Assembly (NCBI GenBank): GCA_051155775.1
Contig: DAXETV010000028.1
Span: forward strand, 1-64,000
Source of the DNA: CAYSCZ01 sp051155775
GTDB lineage: Bacteria; Bacteroidota; Bacteroidia; Cytophagales; Cyclobacteriaceae
Direction: 5' to 3'
Length of the DNA: 64,000 nt
Made by a program: the position numbers and the translations under genes. The notes beneath the pieces were generated by a model. That model did no database searches, was not told the DNA's origin, and was given only the letters and a program-made list of their open reading frames with translations. Numbering within the stretch: the first letter of the stretch is position 1; every line of letters begins with the position of its first letter. Below are positions 42,448 to 50,926 of the stretch, piece after piece.

Positions 42448-45420
42448 ATGACTGAAGAAAAAACAATGAGGCTTAGTCAGGTAGCCCGTAAGTTAAACGT
42501 TGGGAGAACGACCATTATTGAATTCCTTAGTAATAAAGGATATAAAGTGGATCGTAATCCAAATTCCAAAATAGATGCAGAGCAGTATGATGCTTTAGCT
42601 AAGGAATTTGCTGAGTCCGCTCTGGAAAAAGAAGAGGCCTCCGGATTAACTATCGGCACAAAAGCACCTGAGGATCTTATAATAAAAGAGCAAAAAAATA
42701 AAAATGAAGAGGAGGAGGAAATTAAAATAAAGGATCTTTCTTCAGGATCTAAGCCCTTAGAAACTAGTGAAGCTTCAAATAAAGTTGAGACAGATTCCCC
42801 AAAACTGGTAGGTATCAAGGTAGTAGGAAAGATTGATCTTGATCAAGAGAAAAAGAAAAAAGAAGAACTACAGAAAAAAGAAGAACTCCCAAAAAGGGAA
42901 GAGCCTAAGATAAAAGAAAGACAGGCTGAGGAAAAACCAGTAGAGCCTGTTACAAAACCTGAGGATGTCATTGAAGAATCAAAAGATGACAAAAAACCTC
43001 AAGCTGTTGAAGTAACTAAAAAAGAAGCAGAACCTGAGAAAAAAACTAAAGAACATAAGGTAGCGCAGCAATTAGATAAAACGAAGGAAGTAAAAGCTAA
43101 GGAAAAAGCATCTTCAGAACAATCAAAAAAATCAGAGGAAACAAATCAGAAACCTGAACCGGAAAAAGTACAAAAACAAGAACAACCCGAAGTACAGTCT
43201 GATGGTATAATTGAAGCAAAAGCCGATTCTCTCAAAGGATTAACTGTACTAGGTAAAATTGATCTTCAAACCAGGAAAAAGCCTGATAAAGATAAAGGTA
43301 AAGAACAAAGAGAGGCTAAAAAAGAAAGTTCAAAAGCAGCTGGAAACCAAAAACAACCTTTACCGGTAGCCTCTTCCGACCAAAAGAAAGAAAGAAAAAA
43401 ACGTCCAAGAAAAAGAATTACTTCTCAACAAAGCAGTGGTGCAAAAGGCGGTCAAACTACAAGACCACCTAAGAGGGATGCTAAAAGAACTCAAAAGCCA
43501 AAAGAAGAGCTCTCAGATAAGGAGATTCAAAACAAGATTAAAAATACCCTTGCCAAACTTAGTTCAGGTAGTAAATCATCCTCAAACAGATCAAAGTATA
43601 GAAAAGAGAAAAGGTCCCAGATTGCGGAAGCACATGAGGAAGAGGTGAATCAGCAAAAGAAAGATGCCAGGATATTAAAAGTAACAGAGTTTATATCGGC
43701 TAACGACCTGGCCAGTCTGATGAATGTTTCTGTCAATGAGGTCATATCAACCTGCATGAACCTGGGAATGTTCATTTCTATAAATCAACGACTAGATGCA
43801 GAATCAATCACCATCATAGCTGACGAATTTGGTTATAACGTTGATTTCACCAATACTGAAGAGGAGATTGATGTAGAAGAAGTGCAGGAAGAGGAAGAAA
43901 ACCTCCAGGAAAGAGCGCCGATTGTTACCATCATGGGCCACGTAGATCATGGTAAAACGTCCTTACTTGATTATATCAGGAAAGCAAAAGTAGCAGCCTC
44001 AGAAGCTGGAGGTATTACCCAACATATTGGTGCCTATGATGTGGTGGCCGATGATGGTAGAAGGGTAGCATTCCTTGATACACCAGGACACGAAGCCTTT
44101 ACTGCTATGAGAGCAAGAGGAGCAAAAATCACTGATGTTGTGGTGGTAGTTGTAGCAGCGGATGACTCGGTAATGCCTCAAACCAAGGAGGCAATAAACC
44201 ACTCTCAAGTTGCAGGTGTCCCTATTGTAATTGCCATTAATAAAGTCGATAAGGCCAACGCTAATTCAGATAAAATCAAAGAAGAATTATCCGGAATCAA
44301 TATTCTGGTTGAAGATTGGGGGGGTAAATTTCAGTGTCAGGAAGTGTCAGCCAAAACAGGTCTTGGTGTAGATGAACTTCTGGAAAAAGTTCTTCTTGAG
44401 GCAGAATTGTTAGAATTAAAAGCAAATGCGAAGAAAAATGCCGTAGGTACTGTGATTGAAGCCTCACTTGATAAAGGGCGGGGTTACGTTGCCACCATTA
44501 TGGTACAGGAAGGTACCCTAAAAGTTGGCGACGTCATACTGGCAGGGTCTCATTTTGGAAAAGTAAAAGCCATGTTTGATCATAGAGGTAAAAAAATAAA
44601 AAATGCAGGGCCTTCGACACCGGTATTAATGCTGGGACTGGACGGTGCACCTCAAGCCGGTGATAAATTCAACGTGATGGACACAGACAGGGAAGCAAGA
44701 GAAATAGCTAACAAAAGAGAGCAAATCTTAAGAGAACAATCCATACGTACCAAAAAACACATAACACTTGATGAGATTGGAAGAAGATTAGCAATTGGAA
44801 CTTTTAAAGAGCTGAATGTTATTGTCAGAGGTGATGTGGATGGTTCTGTGGAGGCACTTTCAGATTCATTGCTAAAATTATCCACCGATGAAATTGTCAT
44901 AAACATCATCCATAAAGGTGTGGGTCAGATCTCTGAATCTGATGTGCTTTTAGCAACGGCTTCAGATGCAATTATTGTAGGTTTTCAGGTTCGTCCCTCT
45001 TCAAGCGCACGAAAAATCGCAGAAAATGAGGAAATAGAAATCAGGCTTTACTCGGTCATCTATGATGCCATAAACGAAATAAAAGATGCGATGGAGGGTA
45101 TGTTAGAACCAACAGAGGAGGAAGTGATTACCGGAAATATAGAAGTCAGGGAAGTATTTAAAATATCAAAAGTCGGAACTGTTGCCGGTTGTTATGTAAC
45201 AGATGGTGTGGTGAAAAGGCAAAATAAAATCAGACTTATCAGAGATGGTATTGTAACCTATACCGGTGAAATCAACGCCTTAAAAAGGTTTAAGGATGAT
45301 GTGAATGAAGTGAAAGCCGGCTATGAATGTGGTTTAAGTATTAAAAATTATAATGATATAAAAGTCGGCGATATCATTGAAGGTTTTACAACAAAAGAGG
45401 TGAAACGTACACTTCAGTAA
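42448..45420 (+). CDS. infB: Translation initiation factor IF-2
   Basis: This 990-residue GTPase brings initiator tRNA to the ribosome. A short N-terminal domain (1-55) is followed by about 400 residues of Lys/Glu/Pro-rich linker. The linker contains two copies of a short module ending VVGKIDL (near 119-133) and VLGKIDL (near 263-278). The GTPase core has GHVDHGKT (about 497-504), GGITQHIGAY, DTPGHEAF and NKVDK (about 598), followed by the beta-barrel and tRNA-binding domains. The length is within the range of Bacteroidota IF-2. Confidence 0.97.
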   Translation: MTEEKTMRLSQVARKLNVGRTTIIEFLSNKGYKVDRNPNSKIDAEQYDALAKEFAESALEKEEASGLTIGTKAPEDLIIKEQKNKNEEEEEIKIKDLSSGSKPLETSEASNKVETDSPKLVGIKVVGKIDLDQEKKKKEELQKKEELPKREEPKIKERQAEEKPVEPVTKPEDVIEESKDDKKPQAVEVTKKEAEPEKKTKEHKVAQQLDKTKEVKAKEKASSEQSKKSEETNQKPEPEKVQKQEQPEVQSDGIIEAKADSLKGLTVLGKIDLQTRKKPDKDKGKEQREAKKESSKAAGNQKQPLPVASSDQKKERKKRPRKRITSQQSSGAKGGQTTRPPKRDAKRTQKPKEELSDKEIQNKIKNTLAKLSSGSKSSSNRSKYRKEKRSQIAEAHEEEVNQQKKDARILKVTEFISANDLASLMNVSVNEVISTCMNLGMFISINQRLDAESITIIADEFGYNVDFTNTEEEIDVEEVQEEEENLQERAPIVTIMGHVDHGKTSLLDYIRKAKVAASEAGGITQHIGAYDVVADDGRRVAFLDTPGHEAFTAMRARGAKITDVVVVVVAADDSVMPQTKEAINHSQVAGVPIVIAINKVDKANANSDKIKEELSGINILVEDWGGKFQCQEVSAKTGLGVDELLEKVLLEAELLELKANAKKNAVGTVIEASLDKGRGYVATIMVQEGTLKVGDVILAGSHFGKVKAMFDHRGKKIKNAGPSTPVLMLGLDGAPQAGDKFNVMDTDREAREIANKREQILREQSIRTKKHITLDEIGRRLAIGTFKELNVIVRGDVDGSVEALSDSLLKLSTDEIVINIIHKGVGQISESDVLLATASDAIIVGFQVRPSSSARKIAENEEIEIRLYSVIYDAINEIKDAMEGMLEPTEEEVITGNIEVREVFKISKVGTVAGCYVTDGVVKRQNKIRLIRDGIVTYTGEINALKRFKDDVNEVKAGYECGLSIKNYNDIKVGDIIEGFTTKEVKRTLQ

Positions 45421-45422
45421 TA

Positions 45423-45590
45423 TTGATTTTACTTAACCTGGCAATATTTATCAATCTTGCTATAATTATTTCAGGGTTTTATAAGCCGTGGATCGTGATT
45501 TGGTGGATGGCTTATAAAACACGTTTAAAAGTTATTGTAGTATATGGTTCTTTGTTTGCTATTTTATCAATCATAAATTTTATTATTTAA
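45423..45590 (+). CDS. Small membrane protein (55 aa) after infB
   Basis: TTG 45423 opens 55 codons ending TAA at 45588-45590, 2 bp after the infB stop. The product has two hydrophobic helices: MILLNLAIFINLAIIISGF, then a turn with PWIVIWWMAYKTRLK, then VIVVYGSLFAILSIINFII. The double-helix hairpin with a basic middle is unlikely by chance over the whole length. Close spacing suggests translation coupled to infB. Its end overlaps the converging GNAT-like gene by 8 bp. No family is recognised. Confidence 0.55.
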   Translation: MILLNLAIFINLAIIISGFYKPWIVIWWMAYKTRLKVIVVYGSLFAILSIINFII

Positions 45591-46746
45591 TAGGCATCCT
45601 TTTAAATTCCTTTTCCCTGTCAAATAAATACCGATAAGTATGATGGGTCTTACCTATATCCCCACCAATTTGCCTGGCAACTAATACCATTTTTCTATTA
45701 AAATCCCCTATCCAGTTCATTTCCAGGTCTTTATATCTTTGGTAGGTACCCTGAACCACATTAGCCATGGCAATCACTATTCCTCCGTCCAATCCTTTGC
45801 CTTGGTATTCCGGAACAACTCCAAATACTAAACCCAACATCTTCTTATTTGATCTGATTGTGCGGTGCCAAAGAAATTTAAGCTTGCCAGCTAAATCCAA
45901 TTTTCCATTGACATGTTTAAAAAGTTGGTTTACCTCAGGAAGATTAATGTAAAATGCTGCCGGTTCATCTTTGTAATAAGCGAACATAATGATCTTTTCA
46001 TCTATGATGGGTTTTATTGAGTTTATGATTGCTTTGGCCTGAGCTTCAGACATCTCAGCTACACCTTCATGGCTTGCCCAGGCTTTATTATAAATCACCC
46101 TGAAATCCTCTGTAAACTTGTCAAGCGCACTAAGTTTAAACTGTTTATAATGAAAATTCGGATCTTTAGCAGTCAGCTCAGCTTTTTGATAAATGCGGGG
46201 ATGGAAAGGGTGAATAATTTTACGAACGAAAGTAAATTGCTTAAAATAAACCTGCCAGCCATAATTCTCAAAAAGCATTTGATAATAAGGGTAATGATAA
46301 TTGCATCTATAATTGGGCTGAATGTGAAATCCATCGACCAGTAATCCCCACCAGGCATCCCTTTCTCCAAAATTTATCGGCCCATCCATAGCTTCCATGC
46401 CTTTTTCGCTTAACCACGCTTTACATTTATCAAATAGTATATTCGCAGCTTCCTGATTGTTGATGCAATCAAAAAATCCTACACCTCCGGTTGGTTGATC
46501 GTTATCTTTAAAAACTGTTTTTTCATTAACAAAAGCTGCTATCCTTCCGATAACATTACCCTGGTGCTCCAGTAACCAACGTTCACATGAGCCATTTTTA
46601 AACGTCTTATTCTTGAGTGGATCAAATACTGCTTCTATATCTTTATCAAGAGGCCTGATCCAGTTTTTTTCATTTTTATAAAGCCCTACTGGAAATTGAA
46701 TGAATTTCCTGGAAGTACGCTTATCATTTACATCGATTAACTTCAT
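45583..46746 (-). CDS. GNAT-fold acyltransferase-like protein
   Basis: This protein of 387 residues has two related domains. An N-terminal region with ERWLLEHQGNVIGRIAAFVN has the GNAT beta-strand pattern. A C-terminal region includes LGLVFGVVPEYQGKGLDGGIV, the acetyl-CoA pyrophosphate loop (Gln/Arg-x-x-Gly-x-Gly type). Cytoplasmic; the acceptor is unknown. I use ATG 46746; a TTG would add two residues. It is divergent from the SnoaL-like gene with 56 bp between starts. Confidence 0.75.
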   Translation of the reverse strand: MKLIDVNDKRTSRKFIQFPVGLYKNEKNWIRPLDKDIEAVFDPLKNKTFKNGSCERWLLEHQGNVIGRIAAFVNEKTVFKDNDQPTGGVGFFDCINNQEAANILFDKCKAWLSEKGMEAMDGPINFGERDAWWGLLVDGFHIQPNYRCNYHYPYYQMLFENYGWQVYFKQFTFVRKIIHPFHPRIYQKAELTAKDPNFHYKQFKLSALDKFTEDFRVIYNKAWASHEGVAEMSEAQAKAIINSIKPIIDEKIIMFAYYKDEPAAFYINLPEVNQLFKHVNGKLDLAGKLKFLWHRTIRSNKKMLGLVFGVVPEYQGKGLDGGIVIAMANVVQGTYQRYKDLEMNWIGDFNRKMVLVARQIGGDIGKTHHTYRYLFDREKEFKRMPIK

Positions 46747-46802
46747 GATCAAATATGGAAAATATTATTCCAAATCGTATATTTAAGTAAAAGCTCACAA
46801 TT

Positions 46803-47231
46803 ATGGAAAATCTTGCAAATAATGATTTAAGAGTAATGAATGAAGAAATTGTGCGGAGGTTTTGGCATGAGACCTGGAATGAGGGCAATTTAGACATCAT
46901 TGATGGAATGGTAAAGCCTGAATTTATTCTTTACGCTGCCGGTGAAGTTGTCCGTTCAAAAAACGCTTTTCATAACTGGTTGCAGGAATATAGAAATGGA
47001 ATAAGTGATATTCATTTAGAAGTCATTGAATTATTCAGCACTAATTACCGAGTTATAACCAGATGGCGCTTAAGGGGAAAGCATACCGGTATATTCCTGG
47101 GCTTTGAAGCAACCGGCAAGGATCTGGACTTCACCGGGATCAATTACTTCATAATGGACCAGGGAAAGATTGTAAGCGGCTACACTGAACGGGATGCTTT
47201 TTCAATATTAAAACAAATGGGTATTATTTAG
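46803..47231 (+). CDS. SnoaL-like (ester cyclase / NTF2-fold) protein
   Basis: This 142-residue protein has the NTF2-like fold of the SnoaL family: WHETWNEGNLDIIDGMVKPEFI, then VRSKNAFHNWL, TRWRLRGKHTG and a final beta-strand with ISGYTERDAF-like sequence. Members include polyketide cyclases, but most small bacterial copies have unknown substrates. There is no signal peptide. The stop overlaps the converging glycogen synthase gene by 8 bp. Confidence 0.8.
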   Translation: MENLANNDLRVMNEEIVRRFWHETWNEGNLDIIDGMVKPEFILYAAGEVVRSKNAFHNWLQEYRNGISDIHLEVIELFSTNYRVITRWRLRGKHTGIFLGFEATGKDLDFTGINYFIMDQGKIVSGYTERDAFSILKQMGII

Positions 47232-49074
47232 ATTTTTGCTCTAATCCCATCCTATAAGCTGTATCATAATATTTTGTCAGATTTTCCCAGTCGAAAGCAG
47301 GTGATGAGGCTTCTGTGCGGTTTCTTAATTCTATTCTTTCCCTTCTTCTCAGCCTGATGAACTGATGCATTTTTCGCGCTAGTTGATTTGCCGATTCTTC
47401 AAATGATTTTTGCATCCTCCTGATCACATAAATACCTTTTCTATCCCGGTCTTTGACATTTTTCATGACATAATCACCAAATCCTGCAAGATCACTTGTA
47501 ATCGTAGGAACCCCACTCGCTATACATTCCAAAGGCGTATAACCCCACGGCTCATAATAACTTGGGAAAACACCAAGATGACAACCCCTGACAAATTGAG
47601 AATATTCAATACCAAATAAGGGATTGGTATAATTTATAAAATCTGGATGGTAAACAACCTTCACCCGGTCGCTTTCATTATTTACCAGATTTCTGCCTCT
47701 TAAGAAATTCAATATCGGGTCATTTTGATCATCATGTAAATTATGTGTGATAATTGATGGCAGCTCGTCTGACTTCCAGTTCTGTAGCATTCTCCTAAAG
47801 CGAAGCTTCCAGTAATCATCCACAAAATTATTAAGGTTTGGAAGCTTGGGATCAGGATTGGAAGCAGATTGAAAAAATAATCCTTCTCCCACTTGCTCTT
47901 TGATGGCTTCAATTGTTTGATGAAGCTCCTCCATTTTAGCTCGTGACTCCAATACCTGGGGATTAATTACATGATAAGGCTTTCTGGTAATGAAAAACAT
48001 TACCACTGTAACATCTGACTTTTCGTCCCTTAACCTCTGATTCAATCTTGCCAGAGCCTCCAATGTTAAATCGTAACCTTTGTTTAAATATTCATAGCGG
48101 CCTGAGGTAAAAAAATACAATGTCTTATCCAGACTAAAAGTATAGCTCTGGAAGAAATGAGCCATTGTAAATTGATGGATCTTGAGCTTATACTCCTGAT
48201 GGAGGTTTTGAAACTCGTGTAAGACTTCAAACCTCTGATTATTTATTCCATTAGGTAGTACCACGTCCGGGGTTCGACCAATAAGATGTTTACATTCTTT
48301 GGCAGTAACCTCGCTAACTGTTGTGAATATATCACAGGAGTGGGCTGCAGCCCGTTCTATGCCCACATTTGCCTGAATATTAAAATGATTAGCTTCCTTT
48401 ACCCAATCCAGGAAAGGCAGATGATCATAAAACTGCGGATCATTCATGGCCAGATACCGGCCTAACAAGGTTGCATGGGTAGTAAATACAGTGGTTACAT
48501 TTAGTTTATCCCTTTTAATATCAGCTAGTCCTGAACCCGCCATCCACTCATGAAAATGGGCCACAACATTTTTAGTGGTTATTGACTGATCAGTTAGTAT
48601 AGATAAAAAAATCCTCACTAATTCACCAAAAGCAACAACATTATTAACCAGTTGATCATCTCCCGGGGTGGATATGCCATGTTTTTCCCATAACCTGTAT
48701 TTTATGTCTGCCAGTTGGCTCCAAATGCTGCCCTGGTTAAGTAAGATAGCCCTTGGCCGGCCTGTCACTAACCAATGGCCATAATGAACTTCATAACCCA
48801 GCTCCCTCATTTTTAGAACCGACTGGAAAAACGGATCTGACGATTGCTCTATGGGATCAAACTCTGAGATGGCATTATGATATAAGTATGGACCAATCAA
48901 ACAATAGTTATTGCCCCACTTTTTTGTCATGGTAGGTGCTTTGGATCGAAGCACGGTATAGATACCACCTACCTGGTTAACAACCTCCCAGGCTGCTTCC
49001 AGAAGTAAAGTCCTTGCTATTTCTTTTTTTGTTAGTCGCTTTATCGAACCGGGTGAGGATGAATCTTCAGGCAT
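47224..49074 (-). CDS. Glycogen synthase of the eukaryotic (GT3) type
   Basis: This 616-residue retaining glycosyltransferase belongs to the GT3 group of animal and fungal glycogen synthases, which also occurs in Bacteroidota. It has LLEAAWEVVNQVGGIYTVLRSKA near residue 28 (donor loop; the quoted run is split here as EVVNQVGGIYTVL), THATLLGRYLA, TVSEVTAKECKHL, VLPNGIN, and the C-terminal EPWGYTPLECIASGVPT loop with the catalytic Glu. It would elongate alpha-1,4-glucan from UDP-glucose. No branching enzyme, GlgC or phosphorylase gene is present in the window. Confidence 0.9.
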   Translation of the reverse strand: MPEDSSSPGSIKRLTKKEIARTLLLEAAWEVVNQVGGIYTVLRSKAPTMTKKWGNNYCLIGPYLYHNAISEFDPIEQSSDPFFQSVLKMRELGYEVHYGHWLVTGRPRAILLNQGSIWSQLADIKYRLWEKHGISTPGDDQLVNNVVAFGELVRIFLSILTDQSITTKNVVAHFHEWMAGSGLADIKRDKLNVTTVFTTHATLLGRYLAMNDPQFYDHLPFLDWVKEANHFNIQANVGIERAAAHSCDIFTTVSEVTAKECKHLIGRTPDVVLPNGINNQRFEVLHEFQNLHQEYKLKIHQFTMAHFFQSYTFSLDKTLYFFTSGRYEYLNKGYDLTLEALARLNQRLRDEKSDVTVVMFFITRKPYHVINPQVLESRAKMEELHQTIEAIKEQVGEGLFFQSASNPDPKLPNLNNFVDDYWKLRFRRMLQNWKSDELPSIITHNLHDDQNDPILNFLRGRNLVNNESDRVKVVYHPDFINYTNPLFGIEYSQFVRGCHLGVFPSYYEPWGYTPLECIASGVPTITSDLAGFGDYVMKNVKDRDRKGIYVIRRMQKSFEESANQLARKMHQFIRLRRRERIELRNRTEASSPAFDWENLTKYYDTAYRMGLEQKSK

Positions 49075-49235
49075 GTTTGTTACTTGTTTTATTTAGTTAA
49101 TATAGTCACTTTTCATCTGTATATTACCTATTCTTCAAGTTTTACTTGAGGTTTCCTTATTTAGAAGAATTCAATATTTGGATAATATTATGAATTATGT
49201 ATTTAACTTTATTTAAATAAAAATATGGTTTTAAT

Positions 49236-50027
49236 ATGCATCCAAAATTATTAGAGCTGGGTGATGTTTCTATTTATACTTATGGGGTTTTAATCGCATT
49301 CGGTGCTTTTTCAGGATATCTCTACCTCTCACATACCGCCAATAAGGATTTGGGTGTAAAAAAAGATACTATTCAAAGTTTGGCTATTCTCACTATCGCC
49401 ATGGCTTTCATTGGAGGGAAATTATTTTTTTATCTTGAAGAACCCTCATTCTATTTCAACCCTCCTTCAAATATGCTTCATAAATTTAGGACGGGATTTG
49501 TATTTTATGGATCCTTGTTGTTTGCTATTCCATCAGTGATATGGTTTTTTAGAAAAAATAAATTGCCTGTTCTTAGCATGCTTGACCTGATCGCAATAAC
49601 CACAGTAATTGTCCATGCTTTTGGTAGGATGGGTTGCTTCTTTGCTGGCTGCTGTTATGGTATCCCCTCTGAGGGGCCATTCAGCATTACTTTTACCAAC
49701 GAGCTTTCTAAAGCACCACTCCATACTTCTTTACATCCAACGCAGCTCTATAGCGTTACTTTGTTGCTACTTATTTTGCTGGCGTTATTAATGTTTAAAA
49801 GACACAAAAGGTTTGAAGGACAATTATTCTTCATATACCTCATTATGTATTCAATGGGACGAGGAATAATAGAAATATTCAGAGGTGATCTGAGGAGAGG
49901 TTTTATTGTTGAAGAATGGCTTTCCCATTCCCAATTCATAGCAATTATAATTATTGGTATATCCGTATATTTGTACATCAGATTTTATAAAAAACCTCGC
50001 TCAAACCGATCAGTAAACGCTAAATGA
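49236..50027 (+). CDS. lgt: Prolipoprotein diacylglyceryl transferase
   Basis: This 263-residue membrane enzyme attaches diacylglycerol from phosphatidylglycerol to the lipobox Cys of lipoproteins. It has seven membrane helices, the start MHPKLLELGDVSIYTYG, the signature HAFGRMGCFFAGCCYG with the essential Arg near residue 130, LHPTQLYS and RGIIEIFRGD. Several lipoproteins in this window would be its substrates. It ends directly against the converging lipid-kinase gene. Confidence 0.94.
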   Translation: MHPKLLELGDVSIYTYGVLIAFGAFSGYLYLSHTANKDLGVKKDTIQSLAILTIAMAFIGGKLFFYLEEPSFYFNPPSNMLHKFRTGFVFYGSLLFAIPSVIWFFRKNKLPVLSMLDLIAITTVIVHAFGRMGCFFAGCCYGIPSEGPFSITFTNELSKAPLHTSLHPTQLYSVTLLLLILLALLMFKRHKRFEGQLFFIYLIMYSMGRGIIEIFRGDLRRGFIVEEWLSHSQFIAIIIIGISVYLYIRFYKKPRSNRSVNAK

Positions 50028-50915
50028 TTACCCTTGAGCCTGGACCCTAACTTTTAGCTTGCGAGGAATAATTCCGATATTGAAGGGAGGTTCTCCCAGG
50101 AGCTCACCATCGATATGGGCTACTAATCCCGGTTCGTTGTTATTGACAATTATTCGCTCGGTAGAATAGAAGTTTACAGTTTTCAGGTAGTTATGAGATC
50201 CATTTTTTAGTCTGTGCAAATTAAGGAACCGTTGTTTGGGGCTTAGTTTCCCAATCTCGCATACGGCCAACTTACCATCATCAAGTTTTGCATGTGGTGT
50301 TAGCCTGAAGCCACCTCCAAAGGTTGTACCATTAGCAATGGTTAGCAGAATCAGTTTTCTATTAACTTCAGTATTGTCTATCAGGTAACTGAAGCTTTTC
50401 TCTCTGTAACCGGACAATATCTTGATCACATGATAGTAATAGGCGGCATGGCCATTCAGGATGGTACGGTTATTTAGCATCTCCCACACAATCTGGCCAT
50501 CAAACCCAACCCCAACACCATTAATAAATTTGTAATCATTACAAGTACCGACATCAATCTTCATTGTCACCCCATTGACTATGGTTTCAAATCTCTCATT
50601 TAATGAAGCTCCTATTTTAATATTTTTCTGAAAATCATTTCCAGTTCCCGCAGGAATGATTGAAATGATCGAATGATCAAGGTTGGACGCGTTAATCACC
50701 TCATTTAGCGTACCATCACCACCAATAACGATGATCTCATGAATATCCCTGGAAAATGATTTTATTTTTTCGTTTCTCCTGAGGCCGCCAAACGTCTCTA
50801 TCACTTCAAAGGATAAGCCTTTATCTGTGAGGTAACTGAATAGTTTACTGGCTATTCGGCTTGAGCGACCATTCCCGGCCTTAGGGTTGAGAACCACCAG
50901 ATAATCAGGCTCCAT
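50028..50915 (-). CDS. Diacylglycerol/lipid kinase family protein
   Basis: This 295-residue soluble kinase of the YegS/DagK group has VLNPKAGNGRSS at the start, the nucleotide motif GGDGTLNEVIN near residue 65, and AGTGNDFQKNI. It would phosphorylate diacylglycerol, a sphingoid base or a related lipid; Bacteroidota make sphingolipids, so either is possible. It follows the DPP-IV gene by 11 bp, which suggests co-transcription. The exact lipid is unknown. Confidence 0.88.
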   Translation of the reverse strand: MEPDYLVVLNPKAGNGRSSRIASKLFSYLTDKGLSFEVIETFGGLRRNEKIKSFSRDIHEIIVIGGDGTLNEVINASNLDHSIISIIPAGTGNDFQKNIKIGASLNERFETIVNGVTMKIDVGTCNDYKFINGVGVGFDGQIVWEMLNNRTILNGHAAYYYHVIKILSGYREKSFSYLIDNTEVNRKLILLTIANGTTFGGGFRLTPHAKLDDGKLAVCEIGKLSPKQRFLNLHRLKNGSHNYLKTVNFYSTERIIVNNNEPGLVAHIDGELLGEPPFNIGIIPRKLKVRVQAQG

Positions 50916-50926
50916 GTCATAATAAT

